Under the pieces are notes generated by a model that had not been told where the DNA came from, searched no databases, and worked only from the letters and a program-made list of their open reading frames with translations. Shown piece after piece: positions 23,894 to 33,744 of a stretch of DNA of 64,000 bases. Position numbers and translations under genes: made by a program. This DNA comes from Thelephora terrestris (lineage: Eukaryota > Basidiomycota > Agaricomycetes > Thelephorales > Thelephoraceae), in the NCBI GenBank assembly GCA_015956445.1, contig WIUZ02000003.1, positions 372,001-436,000 of the forward strand, written 5' to 3'. Each line of letters begins with the position of its first letter. The stretch's first letter is position 1.

Positions 23894-25286
23894 ATGTATA
23901 CAACGGGGGCACCCGAACTCACATGGGTTGACCGAGATGATGATTTCAAGAGGTTCTTGATTGAAGGTTCGTGTCCCTCGTAGTATACCCTTGTCTCGCC
24001 CGGCAGTTTACCAAATCTATCTCATCTACAGCGCAGGAGGATTGGAACTGCCTGTATCCCTCAACTTCCACAGCGTGGGTCATTCCCACCAACCAGAACT
24101 GGCTTTGGCCTGGAGACTCTTCAAATCTTTTGGATCCCGATCCGTTTGGTAGGTGCTCACTACACCTTGCACAAGCTATTGGTAACATATGGTCCCTATT
24201 CACCAATTAGTACCACCGGGGACCTTCGATGGGGGACTAGCACACGCTCCACAGTTCATTACGCAAACTGTCCACGACTGTCAAATGGTACGCGGTGACC
24301 GCGACGATCGTTCGATGACGGAGCGCTTATCCTCAAACGCCGGTATTGCAGCTGGCGCCGGGGATATCGCCAAGGTCGACGGAGTCTCACGGAGACATAC
24401 AAGTGGATCCAAGTCCTCCTCTATTGGGCGTTGATCATCCGTTGAGTCATTACTCGTGGAAGTTACCGCCGACGCCTGGGTCGGAGACAATCCCACCTCC
24501 TCCTGCATATATCTGGTATAGCAATGGGGGTCACTGGAGTGGTGATGGTGGCGACAACAGCTATGGCGACGAAGCAGATGACAACTTCTCAGGCGGTGGA
24601 ATCAGTAACCATTGGGGGTGGACGGATACTCCAGCACAAGAGTCTGGAACATCGGCAAACTTGGCTCCAGCCAAGCCCGAAATAATAGAGAACGATATCC
24701 AGTCTGAGGTGAGCAGCATTTTTCACCCCGACCAGAAACAATCGTCTATAATCACGGCCTTGGCAGCAGTCAAGCAGGTCGACCCCATCAAGCTCCAGGG
24801 GCAAGTACAACCGCGCCGAAAACGAGGAGGGAAAGAGGTTGCGCCTTTCTCATATCCGCGAAGCGCTGGGAATTTCTTCGACGGAGGATGAGCTCCCGAC
24901 CCTCCAGAAACGTACGTCAGATTTTCGAGTCTCGGAAGCGGTTCTTGACACCTTCCTGTGCCAGTCATCGAGTACCTGGGCGGGAGTGTTCCGGAGCACG
25001 AGGTCTCCCATGGCTGGCTAACGAAGCCTCGGCGGCAAGCGAAGAAGCGGGCGGAGCTGCGCGAGTGCTTTCGTGAGCTGAGGAACATAGTTAGCCCATG
25101 GAACGCGAGGCTGGGGGACCTCAAAGTTCTAACCCTTGGTAGGTAACCATCCTTTTCATGCGACTTCCATAAGCTTAAGACGTTTGGGGATTCGTAGCAT
25201 TGGAGTTGGTGACCTCGCAGGTTGGTGGCCAGAGGGGCTCTGAGGGGGGGTACCAACTACTATATGGTGTGTTTCGTCTTCGATGA
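23894..25286 (+). CDS. Protein with two helix-loop-helix-like segments, copy A
   Basis: Probable nuclear DNA-binding protein. The multi-exon model is supported by comparison with copy B at 48488. Exon 1 starts MYTTGAPELTWVDRDDD, and introns follow near 23967, 24153, 24286, 24707, 24913 and 25141. The middle is Pro/Gly/Asp-rich. Near the C terminus one segment reads NRAENEEGKRLRLSHIREAL, then a loop, then ELPTLQKVIEYL, which fits a basic helix-loop-helix (Glu-x-x-Lys-Arg basic face, Leu/Ile heptads). After a Gly-rich linker a second segment reads KPRRQAKKRAELRECFRELR, then NIV, a loop, and RLGDLKVLTLALELV, again a basic region, helix, loop and helix. Two such segments in one protein is unusual. 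Joining these exons keeps one open frame from 23894 to the TGA ending at 25286. DNA binding is inferred, not shown. Confidence 0.7.
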
Positions 25287-26299
25287 AAGGGCGGAGTACG
25301 CCCGTGTGGCTCGGGTTTGTGGCGTGGTGTGATGTGGCCGATGGTGGGAATAACTATGGGCGCAAGGCGTTCTCATGAGGAGAGCCCGCCTTTTGTATTT
25401 GGCGGATCGGAAGCATTCGCACGGACCTCTGAATGAATTCGCAATCTTTCGTACTCACTTTTCTTTTCTTTCTAACTGGCTCTTGACGACGCGACGGCGC
25501 TTTGGCCACTTGGATTCCGCTCATACTCATTGTTTCCCCGTTTCGATTTCCGTGTCAAATTGTTGTTTTCCTTGTTCAGTGCCTATATGGCTGTTTTCAT
25601 ATTGTTCTTGTAATTGTGGACCTACGTTGTACCCATATCTATCACCTTCGTTTTTTGTTTTGTGGCATGTGTACCTCATGTTTTATCGTTGGCGGTCGGG
25701 TGTCCGCTTTGACATATTGACCATGGCCAGATGTCGATCACGCCCATATTGCACCCTCCGATACAAGCTCTTACGGTGGCTCGAGCGTCCAAAACTTGAG
25801 CTTGCGCGGATGACGAACTGGGGTTCCGAGCAAGGTGGTCAAAAGGTATGAGGCAACGATGTGTGAGTCAATCGTGAACGTGGAAAACGAATGCATTAGA
25901 CGCTCGGTTCTACGATACCCATCCACTATGCAGAAATTATTCAAGGCAGATTGGCAGCTAGCACGGGCAACAAAGGGTTTGGAAAACCGCCTAGAACCGC
26001 GGGCGTTTTCGTGGCCAAATTTCAGGAGTTTCTGGATCGTAACCACCTCAGCCATTTTCGACGGTTGGTCGAGTTGCGGTTCGGAGTTCGGAATCGCTTT
26101 TAATGATCCGCTGCCCTCCGGATCAGCTGTCGCGTAATTTCTGTACGGGGAACGCGACCCCGAGGGGGACGAGTGCCGGAAGGCAATGGGATGGTATTGG
26201 CCCGAATTTGCACAATCCGTTTGCGCAAGTGGTGGCGTGGTGAATTCTCCCCTGATTTGTTTCTGTCCTTGACGATTGTGGCAAAGCCCAAGAACGCAA
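25287..26299. other. Spacer between module copies A and B
   Basis: Downstream of the copy A gene the sequence is T-rich (25440-25720), as in a 3' region. An equivalent T-rich tract follows copy B at about 50030-50330. No supported gene; the minus-strand open frame 25771-26310 lacks recognisable features. Confidence 0.45.
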
Positions 26300-26469
26300 G
26301 CCACCATCAAGGTGGATTCCGGCTCTACCCGAGAACATCTTTTAGGGCGACCGACACGTCCTGCTCACGGCCCTCGCTCAAACTGGACTGAAACCCTCCA
26401 GTCTCATATGTATCGACTTCCCGTCTGGAGTCTAGACCCACCCAAATCTATCATGACGTCTTCCCTGAT

Positions 26470-26730
26470 CTATACGTCGTCCTTTTGTTTGTTCTGACTC
26501 GAGGACGTAGGTGGTTTCACAGTGACGAGGCCTGAGCTGCGTGGGCAGATGACTTCTTCGGCTGGCAATTTGACAACGACGAACGACCCGTCCAAACCCT
26601 CTGCTGCGGCTTTTTTTGTAGGGCTGTACGTGAGAGGGCATGGCTTACCGGTGCAGCCAGTGCTAGAGGGACCATGCACAACAATACACCGTCCCATTGA
26701 CACCAATCTAGGCAAGGTGATTGCCATCAC
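26470..26730 (-). CDS. DGSFVV small-protein gene, copy B
   Basis: An 86-codon open frame starts MMAITLPRLVSMGRCIVVHG. The blocks GPSSTGCTGKP, PLTYSPTKKA and LDGSFVVVKLPAEEVICP follow in a single frame. This is the best-preserved copy of the family in the window; related sequence occurs at 20.9, 23.2, 51.0 and 55.6 kb. The C terminus past KPPTSSSQ may be replaced by further exons on the minus strand, since homology to copy A continues to about 26300. I do not recognise the family and see no signal peptide, membrane segment or catalytic motif. The gypsy insertion lies only 23 bp upstream of the ATG, so the original promoter has been separated from it. Whether it is expressed is unknown. Confidence 0.5.
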   Translation of the reverse strand: MMAITLPRLVSMGRCIVVHGPSSTGCTGKPCPLTYSPTKKAAAEGLDGSFVVVKLPAEEVICPRSSGLVTVKPPTSSSQNKQKDDV

Positions 26731-26748
26731 TCTCTAGCCAATCAGAAG

Positions 26749-26753
26749 CCTTC
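26749..26753. repeat. Target-site duplication of the gypsy element, left copy
   Basis: CCTTC directly precedes the TG of the 5' LTR and is repeated directly after the CA of the 3' LTR at 47996-48000. Confidence 0.9.
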
Positions 26754-26989
26754 TGTAAGGATCTGTAATTAGTCCGGCCCGCGCGCCGTTATCAATCAAT
26801 CATGTGATCGTTTCCTTTTTCGTCGAGCTGTGCTCAAGTTTGAACGCGAGGTATAGTGATTAGAAATCACTCGTAAAATCCTATTATTTTCTGTATATAA
26901 AGACTTGTATCTAGTAGGTAGATGGATAACTTTCCGTAACGATTTAGGATAATTTAGGATAATAGAAAATATTCTCGAACGCATTTGAA

Positions 26990-28466
26990 ATGCGGGAGAT
27001 TACCGAAAACGGGAGTAGTTCCGTGAACTCTCCGCCGAAACCACCCGGACCGCGAGGGGTTTCGACGAACAACCCAACGTCAGCACTCATGGACCCTCTC
27101 CTCATTCTCACTTTCGACGACGACATTGAAGACACCGCCGCAATTGCCCTCCTGGTTATAATCCTGGCGTGCGGTTACAAGTCTCGCCTTCTCCGGGCCG
27201 AAGCACGTCGAGAGCATCGAACATACCTGTGCCGTCCAGAACTCCTTCCAAACCCTCGTGTTGGCTCGCCATGGCAGGCCCTCTACCATAGCCAAAGTGA
27301 CAGAGCTTTCATCACGACGATGGGGCTCGATACAACAACATTTCAACTTCTTCTTGATGCCGGCTTCAAGTTCCTATGGGATTCTACGCCAATACCACGA
27401 ACCGACACAAACATCAATGGTGAGCCTCGCCTTGGGGCACGCTCACTCGACGCTGCAGGCGGATTGGGCCTCTACCTCTGCTACCTCCGGTCCTCAGCAA
27501 CAGAACTGGGGCTACAACTCATCTTCGCGCTGATCCCCTCCACCGTCAATCGTTACCTCGCTTTTGCACGTCAAATCCTCCTCGATACTCTTCGCCAGTT
27601 TCCAGCAGCCACGATTGAATGGCCAGATGATGACCAGTTGGGGGAAATGACAAATATCGTGCAGGTGCCCTCCGTGTCAATGTTTTTTTGCACGCACTCA
27701 TCTAGCTTGTGTGTAGGCTCGACACCCGATGCTTGTGGGCGCAGTTGGAACCCTGGACGGCCTCAAGCTTCCTGTTGAAGTTTCCTCAAACTCCCAGGTT
27801 CAGAATGCCATGTATAGTGGCTGGTTACATTCACACTTTGTGTCGAGCGTTTTCGCTTTTTTGCCAACCGGTAAGGTGATCTATCGTTAAGGATAGAACA
27901 ACTAATCAACTCTTCGCCTAGGGGAGATCATCTACGCCTGTCTCAACGCGCCAGGGAGTTGGCATGATTCCAGGGTTGCGCGCCCTCTCTACGACATGCT
28001 GGCAGAGATGTTACCGGCCGGATATTACTTCGTCTCCGACACCGCCTTCCCACAAGGCTCCGGCAGGTGTCCTGGAAGGATCCGTGCCCCTCTCCATGCA
28101 GGCTCAAGGTTGCCAGACGACCCAGAAGAACTCTCGCAGGTCATCGCCTTCAATCGACAACTCATCTCGTATCGACAATCGGTGGAATGGGGTATGCGAG
28201 CACTGCAAGGTGCATTTGGCCGCCTTCGGGTCCCGTTGCCTATCGGCGACGTCCCTCTTCGGCAAGATTTGTTGGAAATCTGTGTTCGGCTTCACAACGT
28301 TCGGGTGCGCAACGTTGGGGTAAACCAGACCCTCAATGTTTACCAACCAATTTGGGCACCCGTAGGTGATGCGTGGCTCTGGGCACAGTTCGAGAGGGCG
28401 ACTTTTGGTGATATTGGTGCACCGAACCGAGCTGGGAGATTTTGTTTCGGTGTTCAAGCTCAGTAA
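26990..28466 (+). CDS. PIF/Harbinger DDE transposase
   Basis: Catalyses excision and integration of the element. Three exons are inferred: 26990 to about 27665, 27719-27871 and 27923-28466, joined by GT-AG introns that keep one frame. The N-terminal half (from MREITENG) includes a helix-turn-helix-like region around LRSSATELGLQLIFALIPST. The catalytic core follows the DDE_Tnp_4 pattern: first Asp in VGTLDGLKLPV, then the ACLNAPGSWHD block, second Asp in YFVSDTAFPQG, and the Glu in VEWGMRALQGAFGRLRVPL. The C-terminal LLEICVRLHNVRVRNVGVNQ is a hallmark of fungal members. All three catalytic residues are present. It is convergent with the partner gene at 28576. The family is recognised with confidence; activity is inferred only from intactness. 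Confidence 0.9.
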
Positions 28467-28575
28467 TCCGCAACTTTTCATATGTTTTTTTCTACCTTGT
28501 ACAATACGACATACAAAATACAACACGTTATCCAGTTCCCTCTCAACCGTGACAGCCTTCCGCCCCAATGCCCTC

Positions 28576-29899
28576 TCAAACATTCTCAGTAATTTTCGAC
28601 TCTGGACCCGTGACATCATTGGCCTCGGAATTTTCGTGGACGGTGTATTGATCAGTGTCAGAAGCGAAGGGCTGTGCAGATGAGATGTGAATAGATGGAT
28701 GATAGACCGAAGGGCCAGGGGTGGGACCAGGTTGATAGGGAACAGGGGCAAAGCCACAGCGGTAGGCAAGGCTAAGCATTGTTTCGGCTGAGGTCGCACG
28801 CTCTCGAAGAGTGTTGTTTTCTTTCTTGAGGTCACTGATCTCTTTCTCCCTCTCCTCCAACATCCGATCTTGGCGATCCTGGAGGCGTGATTCGCGGAGG
28901 AGGTTGATACGAGAGACCTCTCTCTTCTCTTGTGCCTCGGGAGAAAGGTGATTAGCGACGGCCCCCAAAGCTGTCTCGGTCACGGCTGCCTTTCCCATCA
29001 CCTTTCCATCGCCATGGCGATAGGTCTTCGATACAACATTGCCACCACTGCCCTTTCCTTTCTCTTTCTTCTCCTTCGCGACCATGGCAGTGACGTCCTC
29101 AGCTGCTTCTTTCTTGACAGCTGCCTTGGTGTCATCATCAGCCTTCGAAAGATCGCCCTCCGATGACGCAGCGGTAAGGTCGATAATTGAACGTTCACTA
29201 TCAGATTTTTTGATGGAATGCTTGATGCGAGTGTCAGATGAGGGTGCCTCGGTGCGGTCCGAGTCATCGTCTTGGAGGATTTTTCGGAAAGCTTCTTCCA
29301 TGTGTAGTGCACGTGTTGGACCATCAAGCAAAGTCTTCATTCCGGCCTTGGTTTCGACGCCCAGGGTGATTGCCTTTGCCGCCTCGTAAAGCTTCTTGTT
29401 CTGGGGATTTCCGTCATCCGGCTTCGTCTTCTGCAACTTCAAGATCATTGGAGACCGGTGAGGGACGTGAACGTGAGTTTCTCTTACCTTCTCAAACCTT
29501 TGGCGAAGTGGCGCCGCACCACGGGTTGTGAAACCTTTCTCGTTCGCTAAGCGGTTGTAGAGTTCCGCAACTGCCGCAAAGTCTTGTGATGTGATGGGGG
29601 CAATCTCCTTCATGCAAGCGACAAGGAGTTCTAACTCGCCATGCGAGTAGTTCTTTGCTCCTCTCGGGCGCCCGGTTACCATCGCTTCTTCGGCATCATC
29701 TTCATTTTCCAATTCCTGTTGCTTTTTTAGACCGAGACCGGCATCGTCAAGTGCAGCGAGAATCCTCGATCCCGTTGGAGGACCTTGCTTCTGTTTTTTA
29801 GCTGAGGTCTCAGGAGCACCTTTGTCGGACTGTTGTCGCAGGTGAGTTGTGGTGTACCATCATCCAGCTGGTGCTCACTTGTCTTTTCGGGGCTACCAT
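28576..29899 (-). CDS. Harbinger partner protein, Myb/SANT-like with coiled coil
   Basis: Second protein of the Harbinger element; in this superfamily it helps bring the transposase to the nucleus and to the element ends. A short first exon (MVAPKRQ, ATG at 29897-29899) is joined by an intron at about 29830-29877 to a long exon. The DNA-binding region starts near RPRGAKNYSHGELELLVACM and runs through the QRFEK segment, with the spaced hydrophobic residues of the fungal Myb-like (trihelix) type. A further 57-bp intron probably follows QRFEK. The middle is Lys/Glu-rich. The C-terminal third has a clear coiled coil (QDRMLEEREKEISDLKKENN), then a Pro-rich tail. The frame is open to the stop at 28576. 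Convergent with the transposase. Confidence 0.82.
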
Positions 29900-30221
29900 T
29901 TCAAGTGCTCGGTAGTTGGAACTTCTTTGTGGTCGTGCAGAGCAGATGGAGGGACAGGGGGTCAGTAGAGGAGTTGGGCTTGCCACCCCTTGTATCACTC
30001 CTCTCCGTCCCATCTAGCGCATGGATGCAGCTCTCACCCCAAATTTTAGCATGTAGATTACCTCCTGTGACCTCTGATTGGTTGATCTAAGTATGAAATG
30101 CCTAAATACACGGTGATATCAGTTCCGATTTGCTTTCGGCACACGGCCGGTGCATCTCGGGCCAGTCTTTTTGCGGCGCGTCCCTAATTTCTATTTTATA
30201 AACCCTTACGGAAAGTCATCC

Positions 30222-30224
30222 GAT
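30222..30224. repeat. GAT target duplication of the Harbinger element, right copy
   Basis: Matches 26921-26923. The uninterrupted 3' LTR has one GAT in the same context. Confidence 0.85.
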
Positions 30225-30866
30225 AGCTAGGGATCGCAACAGAGCTACGTCTACTTCTGCTGCGTGAATATTCTACTTAAATTTCTGTGCGCCGCCACCT
30301 CTACCGCGATCACGAGATCGATTCGGAATCACCCGACTTCGTTCTCTAATCCGGGAAAGCTGACGACTTCACATTTTTTTGAAGTTCCCTCTGGCAACTC
30401 TGCCTACTTCGTTCTAAACTTCTAACTCGGCGACAAACCTCTTTTCTCAACCTCTTTTCTCTACCTCCTTTTTCTCTCTCTTCTTATCTCGCTTATCTCG
30501 CTTCTTATCTAATCTCTTATCAACACTCGGCCTGATCAACCGGGTGATCTCTTCAAGTTACTGTCGACATCTCAAATTTTTCTATCTATCAAGAATGGCG
30601 CCTATGCCTGGTGAACTGGTGAGTACTCCTATTAAGAAAACTAAAAACAAGAACAATAAGCCCACCTTGGGGCGAGACGCACCCAAGGATGGAAAGTACT
30701 GGACGTGGGAAACTCGTGAGGAGGACCCACAGGATCCAGTCGAGGTGGCTTGGGGATCGGGTAAAGATCCCATCGAAGACGGAAAGCACCTTCGGAACCG
30801 GGCGGTGCGTGGAGCGCCGTCCGAGAGCGCGCCAAAGAGTTTGGCGGATCGCTATCTACAGCGAGC

Positions 30867-30869
30867 CCC
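30867..30869. repeat. CCC flanking foldback copy 1, left
   Basis: CCC also follows the element at 35385-35387, consistent with a 3-bp target duplication within the site GAGCCCCTGTG. The C-run makes the exact duplication length ambiguous by a base. Confidence 0.7.
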
Positions 30870-31034
30870 TTCAGCTATCTTTTCTCCATGGGTCATGGAC
30901 CATACATCGTGACAATTCTCCATGGGTCATGGGCCATGCAACGTTGTACAACGTGTTGTACAACCCATGACCCATGGAGAAAAGATACCATTGTACAGCC
31001 CATGACCCATGGGTAATGGAATAGTATCCGTTGC

Positions 31035-32340
31035 CCATGCCCCATGGGTTGTACAACACTATCCCTTCCCCATGCCTCATGGGTTGTACAATGCTATCCT
31101 TTCCCCATGGGGCATGGGTTGTACAACGCTATCCTTTCCCCATGGGGCATGGGTTGTACAACGCTATCCAATTCCCATGCCCCATGGGTTGTACAACGCT
31201 ATCCAATTCCCATGCCCCATGGGTTGTACAACACTATCCATTTCCCATGGGTCATGGGTTGTACAACACTATCTGATTCCCATGCCTCATGGGTTGTACA
31301 ACACTATCCAATTCCCATGCCCCATGGGTTGTACAACACTATCCAATTCCCATGCCCCATGGGTTGTACAACACTATCCATTCCCCATGGGGCATGGGTT
31401 GTACAACACTATCCATTTCCCATGGGTCATGGGTTGTACAACCCTATCTATTTCCCATGCCCCATGGGTTGTACAATGCTATCCGTTCCCCATGGGTCAT
31501 GGGTTGTACAACACTATCTGTTCCCCATGGGTCATGGGTTGTACAACCCTATCCAATTCCCATGCCCCATGGGTTGTACAACACTATCCTTTCCCCATGG
31601 GTCATGGGTTGTACAACGCTATCCTTTCTCCATGGGGCATGGGTTGTACAACGCTATCCTTTCCCCATGGGGCATGGGTTGTACAACACTATCCAGTTCC
31701 CATGCCCCATGGGTTGTACAACGCTATCCGTTCCCCATGGGTCATGGGTTGTACAACGCTATCCTTTCTCCATGGGGCATGGGTTGTACAACACTATCCA
31801 TTCTCCATGGGGCATGGGTTGTACAACACTATCCATTTCCCATGGGTCATGGGTTGTACAACACTATCCTTTCTCCATGGGGCATGGGTTGTACAACACT
31901 ATCCAGTTCCCATGGGTCATGGGTTGTACAACCCTATCCAATTCCCATGCCCCATGGGTTGTACAACACTATCTGTTCCCCATGGGTCATGGGTTGTACA
32001 ACACTATCCATTCTCCATGGGGCATGGGTTGTACAACACTATCCAGTTCCCATGGGTCATGGGTTGTACAACTCTATCCAATTCCCATGCTCCATGGGTT
32101 GTACAACACTATCCAATTCCCATGCCCCATGGGTTGTACAACACTATCCATTTCCCATGGGGCATGGGTTGTACAACACTATCCATTTCCCATGGGTCAT
32201 GGGTTGTACAACACTATCCTTTCTCCATGGGGCATGGGTTGTACAACACTATTCTTTCCCCATGGGGCATGGATTGTACAACACTACCCATTCTCCATGC
32301 CCCATGGGTTGTACAACAGCATCTTGTGCCCATGGGGCAT
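31035..32340 (+). repeat. 35-bp tandem array, left arm of foldback copy 1
   Basis: About 37 units. Each has the palindrome GTTGTACAAC, a CTATCC spacer and a CCATGG/CATGGG block that varies between GCC, GTC and GGC forms. Because 35 is not a multiple of 3 and the unit has no stop on this strand, all three plus frames stay open. Confidence 0.9.
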
Positions 32341-32629
32341 CAGTTGCAGAATGGTGTCCTTTCTCCATGTCCCATGGATTATATCACTATTCCAGGAAAG
32401 GCGATACTTTATAAATCAACCATTAGCTGTGTGAATTTGAAAAAAATTAGACTCTGTTTGTATGCATGATAGACCATATATCAGTTTGTGGCTCTAACCT
32501 AATGGAAACTAAACTTAACCTGATAATAGCCACAACCTAATCCTCAATCTAACCTGAGCCAATGTAAACTTGACCCATGAACCTAAGCCTAACCTAATCC
32601 TAAACCTGGTCTAATCCCAAATCTAACCC

Positions 32630-32720
32630 TAACCTGACCTGACCTAACCTAACCTAACCTAACCTATACCTAAACCAACCTATACCTATACTAACCTATA
32701 CCTAACCTAACCTGGTATGG
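32630..32720 (+). repeat. (CCTAA)n-like tract, left arm of foldback copy 1
   Basis: Runs of CCTAACCTAACC mixed with CCTATACC and CCTGACC variants. The mirror tract is at 33360-33450. A CCTAA/TTAGG unit resembles a telomere repeat, but the runs are only four or five perfect units long. Confidence 0.8.
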
Positions 32721-32963
32721 GCAAACCTAACCTACCTATCATGACCTGTTTCAGCCTAATGTCATGTATGCCAGCCAAGACTAACTTCACCCAGTTGCAA
32801 ACATATGACTTGGGTCACAGGACCATAAAGCAAACTGCAGTCCCCTCACTCTGTGCCCAACCATCCCATAAGCCCACAGACGCACATATATATCATCAGC
32901 AACCCAGCATCATGCTTATCACCCATGTTCAACCACAAACCGCTCTCACCCTTTGTTCTGTGC

Positions 32964-33115
32964 TATCTCAAAGCCTAACCATAACTCTAGCTCACCCACC
33001 CATATTAATCCTTGTGTGGAATATGTTATAAGTCTATAAACTATATGTTTGTAGGCCACTTGCTTGTGGGCCCAAGGAGGTGGATGAACTTGAGTTGTGG
33101 TTTGTCTGTGAGATG
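32964..33115 (+). other. Unique centre of foldback copy 1
   Basis: The only sizeable part of the element with no inverted partner inside it. The same sequence, with a single difference seen by eye, is the centre of copy 2 in the opposite chromosomal orientation (about 40347-40498). It is short and has no recognisable coding or RNA motif. It fixes the orientation of an otherwise palindromic element. Confidence 0.8.
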
Positions 33116-33744
33116 GCACAGAACAAAGGGTGAGAGTGGTTTGTGGTTGAACATGGGTGATAAGCATGATGCTGGGTTGCTGATGATATATATGTGCGTC
33201 TGTGGGCTTATGGGATGGTTGGGCACAGAGTGAGGGGACTGCAGTTTGCTTTATGGTCCTGTGACCCAAGTCATATGTTTGCAACTGGGTGAAGTTAGTC
33301 TTGGCTGGCATACATGACATTAGGCTGAAACAGGTCATGATAGGTAGGTTAGGTTTGCCCATACCAGGTTAGGTTAGGTATAGGTTAGTATAGGTATAGG
33401 TTGGTTTAGGTATAGGTTAGGTTAGGTTAGGTTAGGTCAGGTCAGGTTAGGGTTAGATTTGGGATTAGACCAGGTTTAGGATTAGGTTAGGCTTAGGTTC
33501 ATGGGTCAAGTTTACATTGGCTCAGGTTAGATTGAGGATTAGGTTGTGGCTATTATCAGGTTAAGTTTAGTTTCCATTAGGTTAGAGCCACAAACTGATA
33601 TATGGTCTATCATGCATACAAACAGAGTCTAATTTTTTTCAAATTCACACAGCTAATGGTTGATTTATAAAGTATCGCCTTTCCTGGAATAGTGATATAA
33701 TCCATGGGACATGGAGAAAGGACACCATTCTGCAACTGATGCCC

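Larger units (their letters stand above)
22950..25290. repeat. Divergent gene module, copy A of a segmental duplication
   Basis: This stretch is homologous along most of its length to 26300-26753 plus 48001-49880 (copy B). Shared blocks include the minus-strand DGSFVV gene, the divergent promoter region, and the whole plus-strand helix-loop-helix gene with the same exon order. Identity is highest in the exons; for instance the GGGAAAGAGGTTGCGCC block at about 24828 recurs at 49425. Copy A is uninterrupted, so it shows the arrangement before the retrotransposon entered copy B. Confidence 0.8.
26300..26753. repeat. Divergent gene module, copy B, left part
   Basis: Homologous to 22960-23375. 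The homology stops exactly at the 5' LTR of the gypsy element at 26754 and resumes after the 3' LTR at 47996, so the element was inserted into this module copy. Confidence 0.8.
26924..30221. mobile_element. PIF/Harbinger DNA transposon, apparently complete
   Basis: A 3298-bp element inserted in the 5' LTR. Terminal inverted repeats are about 16-17 bp with one mismatch (GGATAACTTTCCGTAA on the left, GGATGACTTTCCGTAA read inward from the right). The direct duplication GAT at 26921-26923 and 30222-30224 has the 3-bp length typical of this superfamily. The intact 3' LTR has a single GAT at this point, which proves the insertion. The element carries a DDE transposase on the plus strand and a Myb-like partner on the minus strand, converging at about 28.5 kb. 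This is the usual two-gene layout of PIF/Harbinger. Both genes read through cleanly when their short introns are removed, so the element may be autonomous. Confidence 0.9.
26754..30373 (+). repeat. 5' LTR of the gypsy element, split by a Harbinger element
   Basis: The LTR occupies 26754-26923 and 30225-30373, together 319 bp, with the transposon between. A TATA-like TGTATATAAAG at about 26892 marks the probable promoter. It ends in CA at 30373. Confidence 0.92.

Noticed and set aside
31009-32469. Long open frames (about 380-590 codons) over the 35-bp arrays, repeated in three frames and in all four arms
   Set aside because: They follow from a 35-bp unit that lacks stops on one strand. All three frames are equally open and the translated products are only frame-shifted versions of the same repeat, so I do not call genes.
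32717-33362. Mirror-image open frames of about 70-140 codons (starting MGKPNLPIMTCFSLM or nearby) in the inner arms of the foldback copies
   Set aside because: They occur in both arms because the arms are inverted copies. They have no recognisable domain and end at different places on entering the unique centre, so they are more likely chance frames.
32630-33450. Interstitial telomere or former chromosome end
   Set aside because: The CCTAA runs are short, degenerate, mirrored in both arms and present inside a mobile element; kept only as a low-weight finding.
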